Source: Dulcicalothrix desertica PCC 7102 (lineage in GTDB: Bacteria > Cyanobacteriota > Cyanobacteriia > Cyanobacteriales > Nostocaceae). Taken from it: 64,000 bases of DNA. The translations under genes were made by a program, and so were the position numbers. The notes under the pieces were generated by a model. The model was not told where the DNA came from. It ran no database searches and was given only the letters and a program-made list of their open reading frames with translations. Numbering within the stretch: position 1 is the stretch's first letter; each line of letters starts with the position of its first letter. The stretch lies in contig NZ_RSCL01000030.1 in assembly GCF_003991905.1 (NCBI RefSeq), positions 1 through 64,000 of the forward strand. Reading direction: 5' to 3'. Shown here piece by piece: positions 36,498 to 44,979 of this stretch.

Positions 36498-37751
36498 ATG
36501 AAAAAAATTATGTTTTACTGCCAATACCTAAGTGGTATGGGGCATTTAGTTAGAAGCACAGAAATTGTACGCAGTTTAGTTAAAGATTTTAAAGTTTATT
36601 TTATCAATGGTGGCCCTGTTATTGAAGGATTTGAAATGCCACCCGAAGTGGAAATTATTAGATTACCTGCGCTGTGGTTAGAAAATGGTCAATTTACAGT
36701 TGGTGATAGTTCTTTAAGTGTTGAGGAAGTTAAAGAGTTTAGAAAAAATCTTCTCATTTCTGAATTTGATAGAATTCAACCAGATTGTTTAATTACTGAA
36801 TTTTTTCCTTTTGGTAGACACAAGCTTTTGTTTGAATTACTTCCTTTTGTTGAGCATATAAAATCTACAAGTCCTAATACTAAAATAGCTAGTAGTTTAC
36901 GTGATGTGATTGGCAAAGAAAGTGATGTAGAAGAAGAGGAAATAATTTGTTATTTAATGAACCGTTTCTTTGATTTATTACTGTTCCACTCTGACTCAAA
37001 TTTCCAAACATTTACAGAAAGCTTCTCTAGACATCAGGATATAAAAAGCGACATTGTACATACTGGGTTTGTTACACAGGCGCCTACTTTCAACGATAAC
37101 GATATTGATATTAACAAACTTTGGGGCGCCAGTAATTCCAAAAAAACAAAAATATTAGTTAGCGTCGGCGGTGGTAGAATTGGACATGAGCTTCTAGAGA
37201 CTGTTGTGGAAGCTAGTTCGATTTTTGACAAAGGAATGCCTCATGTAGTCAAAATATTTACTGGACCTTTCATGCCAGAAGAGAAAGTAGAAAAATTAAA
37301 ACAAGCTGCTTCTAATATAGATAATATTCATATAGAAAGATATACTTCAGAGCTACTTGCCTACATGAAAACAGCTGATATATCTATTAGCTTAAGTGGG
37401 TATAATACTACTATGAACCTTCTTAGTACAGGAGTGCGCGCGATAGTTGTTCCAATTGGTCACGAAAATCAAGATAAAGAACAATTAGTGCGGACTATTA
37501 AGCTAGAACAAATGGGTCTCGTTGATTTTATTCATCCTGACAATTTAAAACCATTTTATCTAGCCGAGAAAATTCTTGAATGTCTCAGTAAAAAAGCTGC
37601 TAACACCGAGGATAAACCAGTTTTTGATATGAGTGGCGCCGAAAATACGAATAATTTTTTGAAAGAGTATCTTGATAAAATCCCCCCAACCCCCCTTAAT
37701 AAGGGGGGCTTTGAGAGTAATAATATACCTCTTACTCAATGTAAATCTTAA
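36498..37751 (+). CDS. MurG-like predicted glycosyltransferase (COG4671 type), copy 2
   Basis: 417 residues. The N-terminal part is MFYCQYLSGMGHLVRSTEIV, where the G-x-G-H loop is intact. The C-terminal domain has ILVSVGGGRIGHELL and ADISISLSGYNTTMNLLSTG, then VPIGHENQDKEQLVRT. It parallels the preceding gene domain by domain. The last 23 residues (starting PPTPLNKGGFES) are encoded by a GC-rich intergenic repeat and are not part of the fold. The original stop was probably near LKEYLDKI. Confidence 0.85.
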   Translation: MKKIMFYCQYLSGMGHLVRSTEIVRSLVKDFKVYFINGGPVIEGFEMPPEVEIIRLPALWLENGQFTVGDSSLSVEEVKEFRKNLLISEFDRIQPDCLITEFFPFGRHKLLFELLPFVEHIKSTSPNTKIASSLRDVIGKESDVEEEEIICYLMNRFFDLLLFHSDSNFQTFTESFSRHQDIKSDIVHTGFVTQAPTFNDNDIDINKLWGASNSKKTKILVSVGGGRIGHELLETVVEASSIFDKGMPHVVKIFTGPFMPEEKVEKLKQAASNIDNIHIERYTSELLAYMKTADISISLSGYNTTMNLLSTGVRAIVVPIGHENQDKEQLVRTIKLEQMGLVDFIHPDNLKPFYLAEKILECLSKKAANTEDKPVFDMSGAENTNNFLKEYLDKIPPTPLNKGGFESNNIPLTQCKS

Positions 37752-37792
37752 CTCCAGTTCCCCCCCTTATTAAGGGGGGGTTAGGGGGGATC
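37680..37792. repeat. Inverted pair of CCCCCCTTAATAAGGGGGG repeats across a stop codon
   Basis: One copy at 37680-37712 lies in the coding end of the glycosyltransferase. An inverted copy is at 37758-37792. Each folds on itself, and the two can also pair with each other around the stop codon at 37749-37751. This could attenuate transcription between the glycosyltransferase and the ABC gene. Confidence 0.85.
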
Positions 37793-37825
37793 AATTAGCA
37801 AATAAACACAAGGGAGAGATAGTTA

Positions 37826-39670
37826 ATGAGTAAGCGCTCCAAAGAAAAAGATTTAAAAGGAGTTATACCAGGAATCACAAGGATTTTGCGGAAATTTTCC
37901 CCATATATCCGTAAAGAAAGACTTTTAATTATTGGCTCTTTCTTCGCACTATTACTTGAAACTGGTTTACGTTTATTGGAGCCTTGGCCCTTAAAATATG
38001 TCTTTGACTATATTCTTATACCTGCTCATAACAACACCGCAAACACTGCAAATCACTTCGGTCTTAGTCCAATTGCATTGCTCACTTTATCAGCAATATC
38101 AATTGTAGTTATAACTGGAGTGGGTAGCATGGCTGCATACCTAAGTACTTACGGAATGTCCTTAGCTGTAATTAGAGTGTTATCAGAGGTACGTGGTAAT
38201 CTATTCAACCACTTACAAAGTCTCTCCCTCTCTTTCCACCAAAAGTCTAAAAGTGGTGACTTAATTACCCGCGTCACATCTGATATTGAAAAAATGCGGA
38301 CTGTCACTGTTAAAACAGCTTTACCTTTAATTACTAACGTTCTATCTCTGCTGGGGATGCTAGTAATCATGTTTTTTCTTAACTGGGAATTAGCGTTAGT
38401 AGCAATGACCATTTTTCCGATACTAACCTTGTTGACAAAAAACATGATTAGTCGCATTCGCAAATTTGCAAAACAACATCGTGACTCCGAAGGTGTTTTA
38501 GCTGCTACAACTGGTGAGACAATAGGCGCCATTAAGGTAGTGCAAGTTCTATCTCTCCAAGAAATGCTACACGGCATTTTTTCACAGCAAAACCAAAAAA
38601 GTCTAGACGAAGCTATCGAATCTTTAAGATTATCAGCAGCGCTAGAAAGAATTGTCCAGATTTTGATGGCAATTATTATAGCTATAGTATTATGGCGCGG
38701 TTCCCATGTAGTTTTGCATAAAGAACTTAGTCCTGGGGAACTGCTGGTATTTATGACCTACCTCAGAAATGCCTTTGAACCGATGCGGAAACTCTCCAAC
38801 CAAGTCGGACAAATAGCGAAAGCAACAGCTTCTGGAGAACGGGTAGTAGAACTTTTGGACTATGAGCCGAATGTACGCGATAACCCTAGTGCCAAAAAAG
38901 CACATCCCTTCTTTGGTACAGTACGATTTGAAAACGTTTCTTTCGGCTACGATACAGGTACAGAAATATTACAAGATGTCAGCTTTGTTGTTCAACCAGG
39001 GCAACAAGTCGCAGTAGTCGGACCATCTGGAAGCGGCAAATCAACTTTACTTAGTCTTATTCTACGTTTATATGACCCCGAAGCGGGTCGAATTTTAATT
39101 GATGGTCAAGATATTAGAGAATATACAATAGATTCTCTACGACAACAAATTAGCGTGGTTTTACAAGACAGCGTATTATTTGCTGCAAGTGTTAAAGAAA
39201 ATATAGCTCATGGTAGACTTGGCGCCACCGAAAAAGAAGTAGAAAAAGCAGCGCGTCTAGCTAATGCCCACGACTTTATAATGAAACTACCCCAAGGTTA
39301 CGACACAATTTTAAGCGAACGGGGTGGTACACTTTCGGGGGGACAAAGGCAACGTGTCGCAATTGCTCGTGCTGCAATTCGTCAGGCGCCAATTATTATT
39401 TTAGATGAACCAACCACAGGTTTAGATAATGCTAGTGAGCGTACTGTTAACGCAGCACTCGCAAAACTTACCGAAGGTCGAACGACATTTGTTATTTCTC
39501 ATGACCTGAGAGCGGTAGAAAATGCAGATATTATTCTGTATATAGAGGGTGAACGTGTTTTAGAGCAAGGTACTCATAGAGAGCTTATGCGTTTGGGTAG
39601 TCGTTACGCAACTCTATACCGTATGCAAACTATTATTACTAAAGGGGATACTTATGCACTTGAAGCTTAA
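37826..39670 (+). CDS. ABC exporter, half-transporter (MsbA-like)
   Basis: 614 residues. Six membrane helices lie in residues about 25-325, followed by a nucleotide-binding domain with GPSGSGKSTL (Walker A), LSGGQRQRVAIARA (signature) and IIILDEPTTGLD (Walker B). The family works as a homodimer moving lipids, glycolipids or peptides outward. Between glycosyltransferases and ugd it is a likely flippase or exporter for the product of the locus. AAGGGAGAG lies before the ATG. The end overlaps the phosphatase gene by 17 bases. Confidence 0.92.
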   Translation: MSKRSKEKDLKGVIPGITRILRKFSPYIRKERLLIIGSFFALLLETGLRLLEPWPLKYVFDYILIPAHNNTANTANHFGLSPIALLTLSAISIVVITGVGSMAAYLSTYGMSLAVIRVLSEVRGNLFNHLQSLSLSFHQKSKSGDLITRVTSDIEKMRTVTVKTALPLITNVLSLLGMLVIMFFLNWELALVAMTIFPILTLLTKNMISRIRKFAKQHRDSEGVLAATTGETIGAIKVVQVLSLQEMLHGIFSQQNQKSLDEAIESLRLSAALERIVQILMAIIIAIVLWRGSHVVLHKELSPGELLVFMTYLRNAFEPMRKLSNQVGQIAKATASGERVVELLDYEPNVRDNPSAKKAHPFFGTVRFENVSFGYDTGTEILQDVSFVVQPGQQVAVVGPSGSGKSTLLSLILRLYDPEAGRILIDGQDIREYTIDSLRQQISVVLQDSVLFAASVKENIAHGRLGATEKEVEKAARLANAHDFIMKLPQGYDTILSERGGTLSGGQRQRVAIARAAIRQAPIIILDEPTTGLDNASERTVNAALAKLTEGRTTFVISHDLRAVENADIILYIEGERVLEQGTHRELMRLGSRYATLYRMQTIITKGDTYALEA

Positions 39671-40859
39671 GGAATGCAAAGCAACCCGTGTTATTTTAGT
39701 GCGTCACGGGCAAAGCACTTATAATTCTCTGGGATTATATCAAGGTTGTAGTGACGAATCTGTATTAACTGAACTTGGATACAGCGATGCTCATAAAACT
39801 GGAAATTTCCTCCAAGGGTTAAAATTTGATGCAATTTACACCAGTTCTTTGCAGCGCGCACAACAAACTGCTAAAGAAATTTTAGGGGTAATGGCGCCTT
39901 CATTGAATCCTGAAAGCATTTGTGCAAGCGAATTATTACGAGAAACAGATTTACCCGCTTGGCAAGGAAAAGCGTTTGAATATGTGAAAGAAAACTTTCC
40001 TCAAGAATATCGCACTTGGAAACAGTTTCCCCATGAATTTCGTATGGAGATTCCTAATCAAAATACTTATATACACCCTGCATTAGACCTTTACGACCGA
40101 GTACATAAATTTTGGCGCCAAGTACTACTACGTCACGTTGGTGAGACTATTTTACTAGTAGTTCATGGTGGTACAAATCGTGCTTTAATTAGTACAGCCC
40201 TTGGCATTACTCCCGACCGCTACCACTGTATTCAACAATCAAACTGCGGTATTAGCGTATTGAATTTTCCTGATGGTACTTTAGAATCAGGGCGCCTGGA
40301 GATAATGAATTTGGCTTCCCATGTTGGGGAATATCTTCCTAAACCTCAAGAAGGTGGTAAAGGTTTACGTCTTCTGCTTATACCTTCGGGTGCCAGTGCT
40401 GAACAAATCAATAGTTTAGCAGAACAACTTAACTCAGTTAAAATCCGGTTTTGTTTAAGTAGTATAGTTGATGATTCGCACACCATAGTACAAAAAGTCA
40501 TTCAACATCATTCAGAAACAGTATATTCAGAAGTGTTTGAAGATGAGTTGCCAGAAGTTTGGCAAACAGGAATTATTAATCAAATTACTGCAAATTCAAA
40601 TAATTTAGTGACTGGTTTAATTGTCGCAAAAGAAGAAATTATCAAAAACTTAATTGGTCAAGCTCTTGGTATGGATTTAAATCAAGTAGAGCGGTTGCAA
40701 GTGGAAAAAGGAACTCTTTGTAGTATTCAATATCCTGGGGAGCATCATCCACCGATTGTACAGGGGATGAATTTGGGTGATGTTTATAGGGCGGGCAGGG
40801 ATGCCCGCTCCACAAGACAAGACAAGACAAGACAAGAAAAGAGTTATTTCAGTTTTTGA
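39654..40859 (+). CDS. Histidine phosphatase-family protein with a degenerate second domain
   Basis: 401 residues. Residues 10-215 form an active phosphoglycerate-mutase-like domain: H18 in LVRHGQSTYNSLG, YTSSLQRAQQTA, and the second His in LVVHGGTNRALIST. Residues about 235-385 look like a second copy in which the catalytic His residues are gone (LVTGLIVAKEEIIKNLIGQA replaces the VVHGG region). The last 20 or so residues come from a repeat and a pentanucleotide array. It may dephosphorylate a sugar or lipid intermediate. Confidence 0.82.
   Translation: MHLKLKECKATRVILVRHGQSTYNSLGLYQGCSDESVLTELGYSDAHKTGNFLQGLKFDAIYTSSLQRAQQTAKEILGVMAPSLNPESICASELLRETDLPAWQGKAFEYVKENFPQEYRTWKQFPHEFRMEIPNQNTYIHPALDLYDRVHKFWRQVLLRHVGETILLVVHGGTNRALISTALGITPDRYHCIQQSNCGISVLNFPDGTLESGRLEIMNLASHVGEYLPKPQEGGKGLRLLLIPSGASAEQINSLAEQLNSVKIRFCLSSIVDDSHTIVQKVIQHHSETVYSEVFEDELPEVWQTGIINQITANSNNLVTGLIVAKEEIIKNLIGQALGMDLNQVERLQVEKGTLCSIQYPGEHHPPIVQGMNLGDVYRAGRDARSTRQDKTRQEKSYFSF
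40789..40841 (+). repeat. GGGCGGGCAGGGATGCCCGC repeat with (ACAAG)n array
   Basis: A hairpin repeat is followed by five exact ACAAG units and one AAAAG unit (40812-40841). All of it is read as the phosphatase C-terminus. Five-base units change frame on slippage, so the tail and the distance to the stop can vary. Confidence 0.85.
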
Positions 40860-40887
40860 TTAATGAGTAATTATTGAGGAGAATAAG

Positions 40888-42180
40888 ATGAAAATAGCAT
40901 TTATAGTTTGGCGTTTTCCAGTATTGTCAGAAGCTTTTATTCTTAATCAGATTATAGGTTTAATTCAACGTGGGCATGATGTTCATATTCATCCTGTGAA
41001 TGGTTTACCAAAAAACTATACTGGTAAAGTTCATCCTGTTGTTGAAGAATATAAATTACTTGAGCGTACTTATTTTCCTCCTATTGTTCCTGAAAACTGG
41101 TATGTACGTTTCTTAAAGGGTGTGGGTTTGTTTTTAAAAAATATCCATAAAGGTTCTTTCAAAACTTTGCAGCTTTTGGATTCTAGTAAATATGGTGATG
41201 AAGTCGCAAATTTAAAAACTTTGTATCGAACTGTATCACTACTTCAAGATGGTTCGTATGACATTATTCATTGTCAATTTGGAACTTTGGCGCCTATTGC
41301 TCTTGCTTACCGCGATGCTGGTATAATTAAAGGTAAGTTAATTACTACGTTCCGTGGTATCGATATTAGTAAATATGTTCAAGAAAACGGCGCCAATGTT
41401 TATGACCAACTTTTTAAAGAAGGCGAATTTTTTCTTGCCAACTGTGAATTTTTTGGCAACCGTGCGATTAATTTAGGTTGTGACGCAAAAAGACTTGTAG
41501 TTCACGGTTCAGGACTAGATTGCACTAAATTCTCCTTCAAGCCTCGTCCTAAACCTGTTAATGGTAAAATTAAAATTGCCACTACAGGGCGCCTGGTAGA
41601 AAAGAAAGGTATCGAGTATGCTATTCGTGCTATTGCAAAAATCGCAGCATCACACCCAAATATTGAATATAATATAATTGGAGATGGTGAATTAAAACAA
41701 CAATTTGAACAGCTAATTAATGAATTGAATGTTGGACATATCGTCAAATTATTAGGATGGAAACAGCAAAAAGAAATTGTCGAAATTCTTGATAATTCTC
41801 ATATTTTTATTGCTCCCAGTGTTACTGCTGCTGATGGAAATCAAGATGCACCAGTTAATACTCTCAAAGAAGCAATGGCAATGGGTTTACCAGTAATTAG
41901 CACCATACATGGTGGTATTCCCGAATTAGTTCAAGATGATATCTCTGGATTTTTAGTACCAGAACGTGATGCTTCGGCTATTGCCAAAAAATTAGTTTAT
42001 TTAATAGAACATCCCGAACGCTGGGAAAACATGGGTGCTTCAGGACGCGCGCGCGTTGAAGAAAAATACGACATGAATAAGCTCAATGATGAATTAGTCG
42101 CAATTTATCAGCAAATGCTAACTTCTAACTTACCTGAGCAAGTGCAGGCACAAAATACACAAGAGTTCATTCGTGTTTAA
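40888..42180 (+). CDS. Glycosyltransferase family 4, tandem copy 1
   Basis: 430 residues with GT-B fold. N-terminal KIAFIVWRFPVLSEAFILNQ is typical of colanic-acid-type glycosyltransferases. The C-terminal domain has KIATTGRLVEKKGIEYAIRA, GWKQQKEIVEIL, then APVNTLKEAMAMGLPVISTI and HGGIPELV, with E in the E-x7-E motif. GAGGAG precedes the ATG. It transfers a sugar from a nucleotide donor with retention. It is closely similar to the next gene, so the pair arose by tandem duplication. Confidence 0.92.
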   Translation: MKIAFIVWRFPVLSEAFILNQIIGLIQRGHDVHIHPVNGLPKNYTGKVHPVVEEYKLLERTYFPPIVPENWYVRFLKGVGLFLKNIHKGSFKTLQLLDSSKYGDEVANLKTLYRTVSLLQDGSYDIIHCQFGTLAPIALAYRDAGIIKGKLITTFRGIDISKYVQENGANVYDQLFKEGEFFLANCEFFGNRAINLGCDAKRLVVHGSGLDCTKFSFKPRPKPVNGKIKIATTGRLVEKKGIEYAIRAIAKIAASHPNIEYNIIGDGELKQQFEQLINELNVGHIVKLLGWKQQKEIVEILDNSHIFIAPSVTAADGNQDAPVNTLKEAMAMGLPVISTIHGGIPELVQDDISGFLVPERDASAIAKKLVYLIEHPERWENMGASGRARVEEKYDMNKLNDELVAIYQQMLTSNLPEQVQAQNTQEFIRV

Positions 42181-42192
42181 ACTAAAATAATT

Positions 42193-43479
42193 ATGAAAGT
42201 AGCATTCTTTGTTGCACACTTTCCTGTGCTATCAGAACCATTTATTTTAAACCAAATTGCAGGTACAATAGAGCGTGGACACGAAGTTGATATCTACTCA
42301 CTCGATGGACCACCTGAAGACACATCAAAAGTACATCCATTAGTAGAGCAATATAATCTGCTAGAGCGTACAATTTACGCACCAACTCGACCTGAAAATG
42401 AACTATGGCGTTGGATTAAAGGCTTAGGTCTACTGCTAGTCAACTTTCATAAAAATCCTTCAGTTTGTCTGCAATTACTCAATACTTCTCGATATGTTAG
42501 TCAAGCGAAATCATTAAAAATGCTCTACCGAGCAATACCTTTTTTGGAAAAGAAATCATACGACATTATCCACTGTCAATTTAGTACCTTGGGTGTGTTT
42601 GGTGTGTGGTTTCGGCAACTTGGTTTAATTGAAGGCAAATTAATTTCAACATTTCGCGGTTCAGACATTAGTAAGTTCCTACCGAAATGGGGTGATAAAG
42701 TTTATAAGGAATTATTCCAAGAAACAGATTTTTTCTTAGCTAACTGTGACTTTTTCAAAAATAAAGCAGTTGCGCTAGGTTGCGATGCCAATATGATTCA
42801 TGTTCATGGTTCAGGAATTGATACCAGTAAGTTTTTCTTTAAAGAGCGTCACTTTCCTAATGATGGAGTTATTAGAATTGCTACTACAGGGCGCCTTGTA
42901 GAAAAAAAGGGTATTGAATATGTAATTAGAGCTATTGCGAAAGTAGCGACAACTTACCCATGTTTAGAATATAATGTAATTGGTGATGGTACACTCAGAG
43001 AAAAGTTTGAAGCCTTAAGTGCAGAACTCAATGTTAGCCATATCGTTAAGCTGCTAGGATGGAAACAGCAAAAAGAAATTGTTGAAATACTCGATAAATG
43101 TCATATATTTGTTGCTCCTAGTGTAACTGGTAAAGACGGAAATCAAGACGCACCAGTTAATACTCTCAAAGAAGCAATGGCAATGGGTTTACCTGTAATT
43201 AGTACATTACATGGTGGTATTCCCGAATTAGTAGAAGATGGAATTTCTGGATTTTTAGTACCAGAGCATGACGCAGACGCTATTGCAGAAAAATTAATTT
43301 ATCTTATCGAACATTCAGAAGATTGGGCAAAAATGGGTAGAGCAGGTCGCGCGCGTGTTGAAGCAAATTATGACATGACCAAGCTAAATGATGAATTAGT
43401 TGAAATTTACCAACAAATGTTGAATGGTGAGTTGACTGGAAATTTGACTGTAAGACCTTTGGTTTTAGCTAATAAATAA
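42193..43479 (+). CDS. Glycosyltransferase family 4, tandem copy 2
   Basis: 428 residues, colinear with copy 1 throughout. Shared segments include LVEKKGIEYVIRAIAKVA, LLGWKQQKEIVEILDKCHIF and DAPVNTLKEAMAMGLPVIST. The N-terminal acceptor half has diverged more than the donor half, which suggests the same sugar donor and a different acceptor. It follows copy 1 after 12 bases with only a weak ribosome site. Confidence 0.92.
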   Translation: MKVAFFVAHFPVLSEPFILNQIAGTIERGHEVDIYSLDGPPEDTSKVHPLVEQYNLLERTIYAPTRPENELWRWIKGLGLLLVNFHKNPSVCLQLLNTSRYVSQAKSLKMLYRAIPFLEKKSYDIIHCQFSTLGVFGVWFRQLGLIEGKLISTFRGSDISKFLPKWGDKVYKELFQETDFFLANCDFFKNKAVALGCDANMIHVHGSGIDTSKFFFKERHFPNDGVIRIATTGRLVEKKGIEYVIRAIAKVATTYPCLEYNVIGDGTLREKFEALSAELNVSHIVKLLGWKQQKEIVEILDKCHIFVAPSVTGKDGNQDAPVNTLKEAMAMGLPVISTLHGGIPELVEDGISGFLVPEHDADAIAEKLIYLIEHSEDWAKMGRAGRARVEANYDMTKLNDELVEIYQQMLNGELTGNLTVRPLVLANK

Positions 43480-43483
43480 ATAA

Positions 43484-43506
43484 ACAGGCAGGATGCCTGT
43501 TCCACA
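43484..43506. repeat. GGCAGGATGCCTG hairpin repeat
   Basis: AACAGGCAGGATGCCTGTT is self-complementary around GAT. It sits between the second GT4 gene and the GT2 gene, and is related to repeats at 40789, 44745, 48334 and 56849. Confidence 0.7.
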
Positions 43507-43540
43507 ATTGTAAAACAATTATAATGGAGTATATAATAAA

Positions 43541-44584
43541 ATGACAGAACCAATTGTTACACTAGTTGTCGTACCTCGCGAACGTTTTAGCTGTACACAA
43601 GAATCATTAGAAAGTATTTACGAACATACAGATTTTCCATTCAAATTAATTTACGTTGATGGAAACTCACCTGCTAAAGTTCGTCGCTATCTCGAAACAA
43701 AAGCACAAGAAAAAAACTTCAAACTCATTCGTACAGATTACTACCTTTCTCCCAACCATGCACGTAACATCGGTTTAAGTCATGTTGATACTAAATACTT
43801 AGTCTTCGTTGATAACGATGTTGTGGTTTCTCCAGGTTGGTTAAAAGCTTTAGTAGACTGTGCAGAAGAAACTGAAGCTACTGTTGTTGGACCTCTAATG
43901 TGCGAAAACAAACCTATCCACCAAAGAGTACACTTTGCTGGTGGAGAAAGTCATGTAGTTATTGACGTTAAAGGTCGGCGCCATCTACGGGAAAAAATGT
44001 ACAAACAAGGTCATAATGCAGTAGAATTACTTCCCCAACTTCAGCGCACCGAAACAGAATTATCAGAGTTTCACTGTACCCTAGTTCGCACTGATATATT
44101 TGAGCGCATTGGCTATCTTGATGAAGCGATGCTCAATACCAAAGAACACCTTGATTTTTGCATGAATGTCGCTGCTTCAGGAGGTAAAGTCTATTTTGAG
44201 CCAGCTAGTTTAGTTACCTACGTACCAGGACCACCTCTAGAATGGACAGATTTACATTTCTATATGTTGCGTTGGAGCGATGCTTGGACTTTGGCAAGTT
44301 TAGAACGCATCCGTGAAAAATGGAATTTATGCGAGGATGGTTATTTTAAAACCAAGTACAAAAAATTAGGTGTTAGACGCATCTCAACAATTATCAAACC
44401 CTTTGTACGTAAAGTCAGCTTCGGGCAAGAAAATAAACCCTTAAAAAGGTTCCTCAAAAAGCTTGACAGAAAAATCAACCGCTATCTCACCGACCGCTAC
44501 GCAGCTAGACTACCCCAACGCAAAATTCAACTTCCTCAAATTGTAAATCAACAGGCGCCGACAAAAGAATTATCCAAAGTTTAA
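43541..44584 (+). CDS. Glycosyltransferase family 2
   Basis: 347 residues with GT-A fold. VTLVVVPRERFSCTQESLES opens the nucleotide-binding domain, followed by FVDNDVVVSPGWLKALVDCA with the D-x-D metal motif (DND). The acceptor region has GGESHVVIDVKGRRHLREKM and a long basic C-terminal tail with no membrane segment. It ends the plus-strand locus and is followed by repeats and no further glycan genes. Donor and acceptor are unknown. Confidence 0.88.
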   Translation: MTEPIVTLVVVPRERFSCTQESLESIYEHTDFPFKLIYVDGNSPAKVRRYLETKAQEKNFKLIRTDYYLSPNHARNIGLSHVDTKYLVFVDNDVVVSPGWLKALVDCAEETEATVVGPLMCENKPIHQRVHFAGGESHVVIDVKGRRHLREKMYKQGHNAVELLPQLQRTETELSEFHCTLVRTDIFERIGYLDEAMLNTKEHLDFCMNVAASGGKVYFEPASLVTYVPGPPLEWTDLHFYMLRWSDAWTLASLERIREKWNLCEDGYFKTKYKKLGVRRISTIIKPFVRKVSFGQENKPLKRFLKKLDRKINRYLTDRYAARLPQRKIQLPQIVNQQAPTKELSKV

Positions 44585-44663
44585 CTCTTCAATCTGCTAT
44601 CTCTGTGTTCTCTGCGTCTCTGTGGTGGAAAGAAGTTACTAATTTTACCACAGTGGCACAGAT

Positions 44664-44687
44664 AAAGACGTGATTAATCGCGTCTTT
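44664..44687. repeat. Degenerate palindromic repeat
   Basis: AAAGACGTGATT and AATCGCGTCTTT. The outer GTAGAG is lost and one stem position is mismatched, the most decayed copy of the GTAGAGACG family here. Confidence 0.65.
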
Positions 44688-44706
44688 GCACAGAGATTTT
44701 CTTATA

Positions 44707-44832
44707 AGGGACTTCCAAATAAAAAAATCTCCAATATCTTCTTGTGGAATGGGCATCCTGCCCGTTTATTTAAAGAAGGCGGGCAAGGATGCCCACCCCA
44801 CAAGATGGAGAATTAAATTTTTGGAAGTCCCT
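44707..44832. mobile_element. MITE-like element with 13-bp terminal inverted repeats
   Basis: AGGGACTTCCAAA at the left end is the exact reverse complement of TTTGGAAGTCCCT at the right end. The 126-base interior is largely palindromic and contains the GGGCATCCTGCCCG/CGGGCAAGGATGCCC repeat. No transposase is encoded. No clear target duplication was seen. Confidence 0.65.
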
Positions 44833-44979
44833 AAGGCATATTCAAAAACAATCCAAATATCTGTTATATTAATTACATCAATTATTAATCACTAAAATTT
44901 TACTGTAAATTATCAGGAAAAGCTTGACTAATATTACCCTTAGACTTAAAAATACTACTTGTTCGTATAAGTGAGTAGG

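Larger units (their letters stand above)
44585..44979. other. Repeat-rich gap closing the glycan locus
   Basis: Contains a degenerate palindrome at 44664-44687 and a MITE-like element at 44707-44832. A 69-codon frame across these repeats (GMGILPVYLKKAGKDAHPTR) is read from the repeat itself and is not a gene. The rest is AT-rich and includes the porin promoter. Confidence 0.6.

Noticed and set aside
42042-42058. GCGCGC runs as a second iterated palindrome
   Set aside because: About 15 copies is only a few-fold above expectation, far weaker than GGCGCC, and many occur in Ala-Arg codons.
40888-43479. Tandem GT4 genes as one gene split by error
   Set aside because: Each copy is full length with its own start, both GT-B halves and stop, so this is a true duplication.
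44686-44895. 69-codon frame between the GT2 and porin genes
   Set aside because: It reads straight through a MITE-like palindrome. The GMGILPV and KDAHPT segments are translations of the GC-rich repeat.
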